From assembly GCF_002277955.1 (NCBI RefSeq), contig NZ_CP018477.1:3803206-3867205 (forward strand): a DNA stretch of 64,000 nucleotides, in the 5' to 3' direction. A program made the position numbers and the translations under genes. This DNA is from Thermogutta terrifontis. Its GTDB lineage: Bacteria > Planctomycetota > Planctomycetia > Pirellulales > Thermoguttaceae. Numbering within the stretch: the first letter of the stretch is position 1; each line of letters starts with the position of its first letter. This document shows positions 34,617-43,400 of the stretch, one piece after another. The notes below the pieces were generated by a model. The model saw only the letters and a list, made by a program, of their open reading frames with translations. It made no database searches and was not told the origin of the DNA.

Positions 34617-34811
34617 ATGGCTAAGTTAAGGTGCCCCATTTGCGGCAAACAATTCGATCCGGAGACCACGGACGCGATGCCGTTTTGCAGCCGCCGCTGC
34701 AAACTCATCGACCTTCGCCGCTGGCTCGATGAGGAGTACGGATTGCCGATGCCACGCGATGCTGACGAAGACGAGGAAGATGAGTGGAAGGTGCCGGAGG
34801 ACGAGGAATAG
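34617..34811 (+). CDS. yacG: DNA gyrase inhibitor YacG
   Basis: A 64-residue zinc protein that inhibits gyrase by binding GyrB. The four zinc ligands are CPICG and CSRRC, with the RCKLIDLRRWLDEEY segment of the family between 26 and 40. The C-terminal 20 residues are strongly acidic. It lies alone after the SDR gene; coaE, its neighbour in Proteobacteria, is not present. The converging gene downstream begins 54 bases later. Confidence 0.93.
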   Translation: MAKLRCPICGKQFDPETTDAMPFCSRRCKLIDLRRWLDEEYGLPMPRDADEDEEDEWKVPEDEE

Positions 34812-34864
34812 GTCAAGCGTTGAGGTCTCTGGTCGTCCGTTTCCGACATCCGCGCCGCCATGGT

Positions 34865-36538
34865 TTAAGGCGAGTTCTCGCTGGCGGACGCCGGAAGTTG
34901 AATGAGTCTGGCCAGCCAAACGCCCTGGCAAGAAAACTCGCTGACGACCGGCTGTTGCCGAATTTCCTCGGGAATTTGATCAAGGTCTGCTCGGCGATGG
35001 TACATAACCATCCACCTGGCGTTTTTGGGAGGTGTTTTTGCGCCCGCTGGCCATCCTACTACCACCATTTCTTTCTCCGCCAGGGCAGGCGAGCCAAGCA
35101 AGATGCCGGCCGCCTGATAGGGGGCCAAACTCGGCCCAAAGACCAGCGTCTCTCCTTTATTGGCACGTTGAGCGGCAGCTGCCAATAGGGGTTCTGTGAG
35201 CGCATCGCCCCAGTAATTCACTTCGAATCCCAGCCGCTCGGCGCCGGCCAGTCCACCCACCAGCAGATTGTAGTAGCTCAACCAAGCTGGTCTGAACGCC
35301 ACCACACCGACCGCCTGGAGCGCAAACAAACTGCCCAGCACGAAGTGCGGGCCGTAACGGAAACAGTGCCATGTCATCCGCGATATCCATTCCCAGATCA
35401 ATTGGGTGCCCCTCCCCACAAGCAATGACCACATGGAATACACCGGAAGAAACAGTCGAACGCCATCGTACACGGGCACCCTGGGTGCTGTGAAAATCGC
35501 CAGGAAGAACACGATCGTGCCCAAAAAAAGGAAATCCGCGGCATCCATCTGGGGAACAAATGTTGAAACCCTGCCTTGAGGCGAGCGAGGCAACCAGTTT
35601 GAGAAGATGGCGATGCTACCCGCGATGAGCAAACCAACCGGCACTGTGACGAGAAACATGACCCAGGCGTAATGTCTGGGAACAAGGGTATCGTCCCATA
35701 CGCGGCCGAGGTAGAAAACGTGGATGGGGGTTCGCTGCGTGCTTGTTGAGAGGTACAGCCTGAGGTGCTCGAATGTGTCAAACCAAAGCCACGGCCAGCC
35801 GATGTAGAAGATCAAAAGCCCGCTGGCCAGCCAGCAAAAGGCGGGAACAACCCCTTTTGAACGTCGTTGCCAGACAATCCAGACCAGAATGGGTAGTCCG
35901 CACAGCAATCCGTGAAAACGTGTCAGCAGGGCCAGTCCCCACACGGAACCCGCCAGCGCGAATGCCCACCACCGCCCGCTTCGCTCTGCCACAACCACAG
36001 CCAGGACCGCAGCCGTGCACATCAGTACCGTGATGGCGTCAAGCGCGGCGAGATGGGAGTGTCCAAACAATCGAGGCATGAAAACGAGAGAACAACCCGC
36101 CGCAAGCCCCCCAATAAGCCCATACCGATGGACGCCCGCCCAACATATGAGAAACACCAACACTCCGAAACACACAGCGGTGCCGAACCGGGCCGGGGTG
36201 ATGGCCAGTTGGGAGAGCTCCTGGGGGGCTGGATCAAACAGCCAGTGGAACCATCCAAGGATCCAGTTTCCCAGAGGTGGATGGACCGGTGGGCCCTCCG
36301 GCGACCAGGCGAAGGTTTCTTTGACACACTCCCGGGTAAAAAACCGTGATCCATGACGCAGCAGCGAGGCCACCAGCCGCTTGCCGTAACCCACGTGATA
36401 AAGTTCATCGCAGGTGACGCCTGGTCCTCCTCGTTCTATCGCCACATCATGGATCGTCAGTGCGGTGATGCCGATAGCCACCGCCAGTGCGGCAGCCAGC
36501 CTGGCGTACGGCGGAACAGGAGAAGAGGGCTCAGACAT
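34865..36538 (-). CDS. GT39-like membrane mannosyltransferase
   Basis: A 557-residue polytopic membrane protein, about 10 membrane segments, resembling the dolichyl-phosphate-mannose/ArnT (PMT) glycosyltransferase superfamily. The first extracytoplasmic loop has CDELYH, matching the conserved acidic pair of that superfamily. Periodic hydrophobic segments follow; the C-terminus is mainly soluble. Such enzymes move sugars from lipid donors to lipid or protein acceptors. It is alone, 44 bases from dcd. Confidence 0.78.
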   Translation of the reverse strand: MSEPSSPVPPYARLAAALAVAIGITALTIHDVAIERGGPGVTCDELYHVGYGKRLVASLLRHGSRFFTRECVKETFAWSPEGPPVHPPLGNWILGWFHWLFDPAPQELSQLAITPARFGTAVCFGVLVFLICWAGVHRYGLIGGLAAGCSLVFMPRLFGHSHLAALDAITVLMCTAAVLAVVVAERSGRWWAFALAGSVWGLALLTRFHGLLCGLPILVWIVWQRRSKGVVPAFCWLASGLLIFYIGWPWLWFDTFEHLRLYLSTSTQRTPIHVFYLGRVWDDTLVPRHYAWVMFLVTVPVGLLIAGSIAIFSNWLPRSPQGRVSTFVPQMDAADFLFLGTIVFFLAIFTAPRVPVYDGVRLFLPVYSMWSLLVGRGTQLIWEWISRMTWHCFRYGPHFVLGSLFALQAVGVVAFRPAWLSYYNLLVGGLAGAERLGFEVNYWGDALTEPLLAAAAQRANKGETLVFGPSLAPYQAAGILLGSPALAEKEMVVVGWPAGAKTPPKNARWMVMYHRRADLDQIPEEIRQQPVVSEFSCQGVWLARLIQLPASASENSP

Positions 36539-36581
36539 AAACGACCTGCGCCTGCGAAAAATTCAATTGCCCAGGAGCCCG

Positions 36582-37160
36582 TCAACCGTGAATCTCTTCG
36601 ATGCCAAACGGCAAATTGGATCGCGGCTTGTTGCACAAATCGGGATTTAATTCTTTGAACAGGAGGCTCGGCTGAATGTCTTGATTGTCCTGGTACTTGT
36701 CGCTCTTGTACTCCTCGTACTCGCCCTTAATCTCATGATAAAAGATTTGACAGATCGGAACGCCGGGATATATGCGAACCGGCTGAATCGCGAACATTTC
36801 AAGGGTCCAGTAACCACGAAAACCCACGTCCCCAAAACCAGCAGTCACGTGGACGAAAAGCCCCAGACGGCCGACTGAGGAGCGGCCTTCAATCATCGGC
36901 ACGTAGCCATATGTTTCGGTTCGCTCCACCGTCCGACCGAGATAAAGCTGGTGGGGGGTCAACACGAGACCTTCTTCCGGGATGATAAGCCGTCGCACGC
37001 GATTGGGTTTTCGCATGTCGAGGACCACTTCCTCGTAGATCATCAGCTCGTTGTGGAGGGTCAAATCGTAACTGTTGGAGTTCAACCTCGCGGGATTAAA
37101 CGGTTCGATGATGATCTTCTTACCCAGTTGTGCCAGAATCTCTTTTCCAGAAAGGATCAT
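36582..37160 (-). CDS. dcd: dCTP deaminase
   Basis: Makes dUTP from dCTP (or dUMP in the bifunctional form), feeding thymidylate synthesis. 192 residues; the conserved core is EGRSSVGRLGLFVHVTAGFG, including RSS, G-R-L-G and the active-site Glu in the following GYWTLE. GGAGAG lies four bases before the ATG. The neighbouring nth gene, for base repair, is transcribed the same way 120 bases upstream. Whether it is the bifunctional type cannot be told from reading alone. Confidence 0.94.
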   Translation of the reverse strand: MILSGKEILAQLGKKIIIEPFNPARLNSNSYDLTLHNELMIYEEVVLDMRKPNRVRRLIIPEEGLVLTPHQLYLGRTVERTETYGYVPMIEGRSSVGRLGLFVHVTAGFGDVGFRGYWTLEMFAIQPVRIYPGVPICQIFYHEIKGEYEEYKSDKYQDNQDIQPSLLFKELNPDLCNKPRSNLPFGIEEIHG

Positions 37161-37279
37161 GGTCTCTCCTCAGTCAGTCTGCGCTCCACAATAAACTGCC
37201 TTGTTTTGTTCAGCAACCTGGGCAGCGAATCAAACAGGTCCGCACAGCCCATGCAAACGCAAACGCAGAACACTGATTT

Positions 37280-38008
37280 TCAGCTCTCGCGACGACTTCG
37301 GGAAGTAGCCCGCTTCCCTCTCTTGGACTCAGACGAGCTGTCGGTCTTCCCCGGACTCTTCGTGTTTCCTTCCACCCCGATTTTTGGGCAAAAACTGTTC
37401 ATGGGACATTCGCTGCAGCGGGGCTTTTTCGCGGTGCAATATTTCCGACCATGCTTGATCATCCGATGACCGAAAGGGATCCACTGATCCTGGGGAACGA
37501 GCCGCATGAGGTCCTGTTCAATCTTCTCCGGGTCTTTCTCAGTGGTGAGGCCCAACCGCTGACTGATGCGTGCGACGTGGGTGTCCACAACCACTCCCGA
37601 AGGGATTCCATAAGCGGTTCCCAGGACGACGTTGGCTGTTTTTCTTCCCACGCCGGGGAGCGTGACCAGATCGTCCATCGAGGGAGGAACCTTCCCGCCA
37701 TATTTTTCATCCAGAATTCGGCAGCATTCCTGAATATTTCGGGCCTTGTTCCGATAAAAACCGGTACTCTGAATGTCCTTTTCCAATTCAGTCAATGGCA
37801 CGGTCGCGTAGTCCCGGGCGGTGCGATACTTTCTGAAGAGGTCTTTTGTCACCTGATTGACGCGTTCATCCGTGCACTGGGCGGAAAGTATTGTCGCCAC
37901 CAAAAGCTCCAAGGGATTGGTAAAATTGAGCGAGCAGGATGCGTCAGGAAACTCTTTCTCGAGTACTTCCAGGACTCGCCGAATGCGTTGCGTGGGACCA
38001 GCAGCCAT
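37280..38008 (-). CDS. nth: endonuclease III
   Basis: A bifunctional DNA glycosylase/AP lyase that removes oxidised pyrimidines. The helix-hairpin-helix LPGVGRKTANVV with the catalytic Lys and the Asp in VVDTHVARIS are visible. The 4Fe-4S ligands are Cys-X6-Cys-X2-Cys-X5-Cys (CTAKKPRCSECPMNSFC). Length is 242, with about 30 extra Ser/Lys-rich C-terminal residues. The frame runs up to 38512, but that stretch has no similarity; ATG 38008 fits the family start. An alternative start is 38107. Confidence 0.95.
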   Translation of the reverse strand: MAAGPTQRIRRVLEVLEKEFPDASCSLNFTNPLELLVATILSAQCTDERVNQVTKDLFRKYRTARDYATVPLTELEKDIQSTGFYRNKARNIQECCRILDEKYGGKVPPSMDDLVTLPGVGRKTANVVLGTAYGIPSGVVVDTHVARISQRLGLTTEKDPEKIEQDLMRLVPQDQWIPFGHRMIKHGRKYCTAKKPRCSECPMNSFCPKIGVEGNTKSPGKTDSSSESKRGKRATSRSRRES

Positions 38009-38296
38009 TGCTATCCAGGATCTCCTTGGTGTGGACACCGTAATTCTGGGAGCACTCCCGACCCAGTGCCTTGGGTGTGCAAGAAAGCCCTCGCTGAATT
38101 TTGACATTGTCCCCTGGAGTTTACCGTTGTCAAGCGAGTTTGGGCGCGAAATTCGCTTCTCGTGCTGCCTGAGAGCAGTCAGACGGTAACCAGGACGCCT
38201 GTTATTCTCGGGCAGCGGCAAGACGCGGTCAGGAGTCGACAAAACGGTCAGGTGGTGGTTGGGACCCCTGTGGACCAGTCTGAAGGGCAATGACAC

Positions 38297-38746
38297 ATGG
38301 ATCATCAAGCCCTCTTCTTGATGGGAGTGAAGCTTTTCAACGCAGGAGAGTTTTTCGAGGCCCACGAAGTTTGGGAGGAAGTTTGGAGGGAAAGCGAGGA
38401 GCCGGATCGGTCTTTTTATCAGGGATTGATTCAGTTTGCGGTGGCCCTCGCGCACCTGGAACGGGGGAACCAGGTGGGATTTGAGCGCCTGGTTCAGCGG
38501 GCAGAAGAGCACTTGGCGGGATTTCCAGCCTCATTTGGGGGCATTCGCCTGGGCGAGCTGCGACGGCAGGTTGCGGAGCTGGTTCAATGGGTGGCAGACC
38601 TAAAACCCGGCCATCAGCCATATCCGAGGGGGGATTCTTGCCATACGCTTAGGGAAAACGAAACTTCCCTTGCTAACATGTCGATTCTCGCGTTGATTTC
38701 CGGGGTGAAAATAACGCTTGACGGTGAGGCCACACCTCAAAGCTGA
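38297..38746 (+). CDS. DUF309 family protein
   Basis: 149 residues of the DUF309 family. The signature is FNAGEFFEAHEVWEEVWRESEEPDRSFYQGLIQFAVAL near the N-terminus, with conserved Glu and His in a helical bundle. The function of the family is unknown. The C-terminal third (from about residue 105) is not conserved in type. GAAGGG lies ahead of the ATG. It diverges from nth and stands alone; the next 770 bases have no clear gene. Confidence 0.88.
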   Translation: MDHQALFLMGVKLFNAGEFFEAHEVWEEVWRESEEPDRSFYQGLIQFAVALAHLERGNQVGFERLVQRAEEHLAGFPASFGGIRLGELRRQVAELVQWVADLKPGHQPYPRGDSCHTLRENETSLANMSILALISGVKITLDGEATPQS

Positions 38747-39053
38747 TCGGGTCGGCATTTCTAAGCTTGATCGTCTTATAACACGTAATAAGCATAATGT
38801 GTGAATCTTTGGTTGGAATTGTGCTCATCCGTGGTATGTCTTCTTGTGTGCAGTAAGACCCCGCATCACATACGGCCGGGAGCTGCTTGAGGTGCGTCCG
38901 CGGCACTCGGAAAGGATCACTGGGATTGCCTTGGTTACCGACGGGCTTTCCGGGAATTCTCAGATCGGCCGTTCCCTGAACCGGGGCTTGCAAAGGTTAT
39001 CGGTTTTGGAGATACTGAAAAGCGTGAGGTCGAAAAGACCGGCGCTCAGGTTA
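38747..39053. other. intergenic region upstream of the structured-RNA promoter
   Basis: About 307 bases with no gene that I can support. It leads up to a near-consensus promoter. Confidence 0.4.
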
Positions 39054-39083
39054 TTGACAAATCCCGCCGATACTTCATACAAT
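39054..39083 (+). promoter_or_regulatory. near-consensus sigma-70-type promoter
   Basis: TTGACA at 39054-39059 and TACAAT at 39078-39083, 18 bases apart. It predicts a transcript start near 39090, 427 bases ahead of the next coding start, so it makes either a long leader or a separate RNA. Confidence 0.6.
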
Positions 39084-39089
39084 GAGGCT

Positions 39090-39440
39090 TAGACTGGGCG
39101 GGGAGGGAGTACGGTCTACGCCCTAGTTGGGCCCGCTTTGCCTGTGATCGGCTGGGGTCGCTCAATCGGGCTTGCCAAGGCGGCACGTTTCGAAATTGTC
39201 CTACCGTAGTTATCCGCCTTGTCTGTAGTTCCGTCGGTGCAAGTCAACTCCGCACAGGCGAACATTGCTTGCGTTCAGAGACTCGGCAGGCAGACCGTTT
39301 TGTCCAGCTAAGGTCTGCTCTACCGATGTCGATCACACGGTAGTAAAGCCTGCTGAGAAAGTCCCCACTGGGGGACCACTGCCAAAAGTTGGCAGGGCAA
39401 CTGTGTTTTGGGGCGATGGCGAACCATTTCGTCGCCAAGA
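39090..39440 (+). ncRNA. candidate structured RNA or long leader
   Basis: Many stems follow the promoter: 7 bp at 39177-39183/39214-39220; 7 bp (GCAGACC/GGTCTGC) at 39290-39296/39312-39318; CTACCG/CGGTAG at 39320-39343; GTCCCC/GGGGAC at 39361-39376; CTGCCA/TGGCAG at 39379-39395; and GGCGA/TCGCC with an inner TGG-CGAA-CCA near 39411-39436. I could not match it to RNase P RNA, tmRNA, SRP RNA or a common riboswitch. The end point is arbitrary. Confidence 0.4.
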
Positions 39441-39516
39441 ATATTGTGGTCGGTAGTGTTGGTGTCAGGTGTCTGTTTGTGGTTCTTGCGAGTGAACCTA
39501 GAAAGAGAGGTGTCCC

Positions 39517-39732
39517 ATGCGAAACGTCTTCGATGCCATTAGCGAATTCGGTCACGATGAGGATTTCGATCCTGTTCCCACTGAAGAGTTTGTTCCCACC
39601 GATGCTCCTGCGGGTTCTCGGGCTAAATTGGAAGTGCTGGCGGAGCGTGTCCGGAAAGGCCTTCCGCTTTGGCATCCATTGGATCGAAGTGACTACAGCG
39701 GCCTGACCGGCGCTGTCGAGCCGCGCGACTGA
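39517..39732 (+). CDS. small hypothetical protein
   Basis: 71 residues. The N-terminal half is acidic (EFGHDEDFDPVPTEEF), then a basic helix (SRAKLEVLAERVRKGLPLWHPLDRSDYSGL) whose form suggests a small planctomycete family; I recall similar small proteins, but this is memory, not a search. GAGAGG precedes the ATG at the usual distance. It follows the stem-rich region and may be translated from that long transcript. No known function. Confidence 0.65.
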   Translation: MRNVFDAISEFGHDEDFDPVPTEEFVPTDAPAGSRAKLEVLAERVRKGLPLWHPLDRSDYSGLTGAVEPRD

Positions 39733-39903
39733 GGCTTGTTTTTCGCGAACCGCCCGAGAGCCCGCCGAGTTCTCCTCTGTCCCTGGTGTCGTTCTTCGAA
39801 CCGACCGGACAGACGTTGCTCGGCGGGTTTGTCTTTTCTTGGCAGGTTAAACAGGTCGGAAAGGTTAGATTGGAAATGGCGAAGACGCCGCTCCCGCGGA
39901 AAG

Positions 39904-40203
39904 CTAGGGGAGAGATGGCGGTTCCACCGGTGCGCGGGCTACGAGATACCGCTCTCCTGCCGCGTTGTAAAAAAGTACATCCTGCCTCTCCAGGTCCCAA
40001 ATGGCCATAACTTTCATGAGCCGGGGACCCTGCACACAAAAAAGGGCTGCACAAGGAGCCCCCTTGCGAAAGAAGTAGCTCTCCTGCATCGGAAAAATCC
40101 CCGGCTCCAGTTGATTGGTTTCACAGAGGGTCTGATACACAAATTGCCGAACTTGTTCAGGAATGTCCGGCACATGCTGGAGAGGTTGACGCGGTGCAAT
40201 CAT
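39904..40203 (-). CDS. small hypothetical protein
   Basis: A 99-residue protein, unassigned. The core PEQVRQFVYQTLCETNQLEPGIFPM, then KGAPCAALFCVQGPRLMKVMAIWD and NAAGERYLVARA, is compact and looks like a real fold. It could be a planctomycete-specific family. ATG 40203 is preferred over the TTG at 40263. A plus-strand frame of 198 codons overlaps it, but with Arg/Cys-rich, implausible composition. Confidence 0.6.
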   Translation of the reverse strand: MIAPRQPLQHVPDIPEQVRQFVYQTLCETNQLEPGIFPMQESYFFRKGAPCAALFCVQGPRLMKVMAIWDLERQDVLFYNAAGERYLVARAPVEPPSLP

Positions 40204-40449
40204 GGGATGCTCATCTGGATGCTGCTGGGCAGGCTTGTGCAGGAAGCTCGGCTCCGGTGCCAAAAGGTTGGAAGCCAGGATATGTCACTTATCGACCATC
40301 CTGCCGAACCATCTTTCGCCCAACCGGGATGAGACGCTCTGCGGGAGTTACGGGAAATAAATGAACAATTCCCGTCGCGCAAATTCGACCAACCAGGAAA
40401 AACCAGGTTGGTCAGCGGGTAGGCGGTTATGTCCTGACGGGGCGATTCC

Positions 40450-43400
40450 TCACGAGGCGGCCACCAGCGGTCCGAGCTTTCGGGCCAGTTCGTCAAAATG
40501 GGATCGTTCCAGGGGATGGAGAGATTCTTTTTTCAGTCCCAATTTGACACCTGCCTGAAAAGCCTCAGCCGCCTCTTTGTTTTTCCCAAGTTGGGCCAGT
40601 GCTTGGGCGGCGTGGAAATAAAGAATTCCTGAAGGCTGGTCGTCCAGCGCTTCCTGAAGGATGGCGGTTGCCTGTTGCGGTTTGCCCTGCGCCATCAAAA
40701 CCATGGCATAAGTATCGAGAAGATTGGCACCTGGGCCCGCTATGTTGATGGCTGTTTTGATGAGCTTTTCAGCCTCGTCGACGCTTGCCTTGCGAAGCGC
40801 CAAAATGGCGGCAAGGTTATTGAGGGCGATGATGTTTTTGGGATCTCGTTTGAGGACTTCGCGATATGCTTGTTCGCTTTCCGGAATGCGCTCCTGCAAT
40901 CCATAAAAGTCGCCGAGAAGCAAAAGAAGAGATAGCGGTCGGTCGTGTTTTTGAAGGGCAGCGAGAACAATCCTTTCCACGCGGTCAGCAGCCGTCCGGT
41001 CTTGGTACACACGCCCCATGATGACCGTGGTGGCCACCCGCACGAGCGCCAAGTCGGCACTCTCCCAATTTTTTTCCAGCAGATCGAGCGACTCAGCCAG
41101 GCGGTCATGGCGGGCGAGGAAGGCAGCCAAAAGTACCGCTGCCTCGGGGTTCTTGTCCACGAACCGACGATAGATCGCTTCTGCAGTGGCGACGAAGCGC
41201 TTGGCCTCGTCGGGCTTGCCGATACGGGCGAGATAACCTGCGAGATATTCTGCCGTATCTCCTGCCAAAGCCCAACGAATCTGCTGGAGCCGTTCTTCCT
41301 CAGAAAGGGTTTGGGAATTGGCTTCCCCGGACGGCGTGCCGGTTGCAACCGTTTTTTCGCTATGCTGTTGGGAAGATGACGCATCAGACAGTTGTCCCGG
41401 CGACTTTTCGTCTGTCTGGTTGGCAAAGTCTTCGAGTAACTTGAGTGCCTCGTCGGAGCGGCCCTGCATCGTCCATAATCGAGCGCGGAGCGCCACCACG
41501 TTCATGTCGTCCGGGACCAGTTTTTCGAGCTGGCCAAGCCAGATCTCGGCCTCCGATGTTTGCGACTGATCAAGGAGGAATGTAACGTAGCGACGGACAT
41601 ACCGGGGTTCGTTGCCGTGTGACGCCAGGAGTGTCCGCATATGTCGGGCAGCGTTGGAGATGTCTCCGTCGGCCATGTAGAGCTGGGCCAAAATAAATCG
41701 ATCTTCGGGCGTCGCGGCACTGTACTCGTTGACGACTTTTTCCAGAAGTTGGCGACCCTCGATTCGCTTTTTACGCTGTGGGTGAGCACTTAACAGAAGG
41801 GCCTCCGCACGAAGGTCCTGAATCGAGGGCTGCTGACCAGCCGTCCGGTTCTGCCGAATAAGTTCCAGTCCTTTTTGAAGGTTCTCGTATCCTCCCTGCG
41901 CTGCAAGCAGGAGAGCCATGCTCCGCCGTCCCCAGACGACGTCCGTTTCGGGAGCCTGAACCTGTCCACTTGTGATTCTTTCCAACTGGGCGCGGGCCGA
42001 GTCAGCACGGCCGGTCCGCAGGTAGAATTCCGCCACCTGCCGAATGATTGCGGGGTTGTCGGGTGCGATGGCGAGCGCCTCCTGGTACTGCTTTTCCGCC
42101 TCGTCGATCTGGCCGAGCACTTCGAAGACCTGGGCCATCACAAGCGGCGCGATCCCGCCTTCAATTCTCTGCCGTGCTTCATCGACAGTCTGCTTGGCTT
42201 TGATTTGATCGCCGATCCTTGCGTAGAACTGTACCAGTGCCACCCATGCATCAGTGGATTGGGGTGCCAGCTCGACCCCTTTGCGAAATTCTTTTTCAGC
42301 TTCCGCAAGAGCCGCGTCTGCCTCAGCGGTGCGCCCTTCTGCTCGATAACGCAGCCCCAGGACAGCCTGTACTGTGGCGTACCAGACGTGATCACGGTAA
42401 TCCTGGGAGGTTGACGCTGCCCGTCTTGCCAGCTCGAGCGCCCGCTCGTAATCTTCCAATCGCAGAGAGACCGTGGAGGCCAGGCGTTCCAGATCCGACG
42501 AGAAGGGTGCCTGCTGCTCTTCCAGGGTGCGGATGATCTTATCGGCCTCCAGGAAACGCTGCTCCCCATAAAGTAACTGCACAAGTCGCCGCGCCGTCAC
42601 AATGCTGCGATCCCCCAAGCTGATGGCTCGGCTGTAGGCATTGATGGCAGCGGTGGTATCTCCGAGCAGATCGTAGATTTGTCCCTGAAGGGCGGGTACC
42701 CGCATCCAGTTCGGCCGGAGCACGCTCGCCCTTGCCAGATGGTCCAGGGCCTGTCGGAGTTGATCGCGGTTTTCACCTTTGGACTCGAGAAACAGCCGAA
42801 CGGCTTCACCGTAATGCCAGATAGGCCCGCGTCCTTCGATCCGCGCGATCTCGTCGAGAACGGGCTTCAAACTGGCCACATCCTGGGCCCGAATGGCCAA
42901 GTCGAAAAGGAGCAACCGCACTTTCAGATTGTTCGGCGCCAGACGGCTCAGTTCATCGCACCACTGTCGGGCGGCATCAAAATCAGAGAACTGGATTGAA
43001 TAGCCCACCAGAACGCTCAAGACTCGCTGGCGATCTTGGTCGGGGAGCTTCTCGGCAGCCCTGGCGATGTCGCGAAATACTTTTTTGGCTTGTTCTTCGC
43101 CGGCGCGGGCAGCAAGCCGAGCCCGGGTGACCAGAATGTCGGCCGATTCTCCGAACTTTGCGGTTAGCTCCTGAAGCAGTTTTTCGGCTTCTGTGAACTG
43201 CCCTCGATGCTGGTCCAGTGCCACTCTGGCTAGCCCAACTTCCACGCGGTCCGGATTATCTTTTTGAGCCTGTTGAAGAATTTTTTCGGCTTCCTGGGGT
43301 TGATTGTCGGCAACAGCGATTTCCGCTCGCAGCACAGCAGCCTGGGCCCGAACTTGCGGATCTTTTTCCAGCACGCTTAGAAGTTGGGTGACCTCTTGCC

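Noticed and set aside
39090-39480. RNase P RNA, tmRNA or SRP RNA at the stem-rich region
   Set aside because: Looked for their conserved core words (for example GAGGAAAGUCC, the tRNA-like 3' end of tmRNA, GUCAGGUCCGGAAGG) and did not find them.
39736-40332. 198-codon plus-strand frame
   Set aside because: Arg/Cys-rich and overlaps the more protein-like 99-residue minus-strand gene.
40387-40413. 8-bp-stem hairpin after the TPR gene as terminator
   Set aside because: Stem GACCAACC/GGTTGGTC is real, but no T-run follows on the minus strand; left as an unassigned hairpin.
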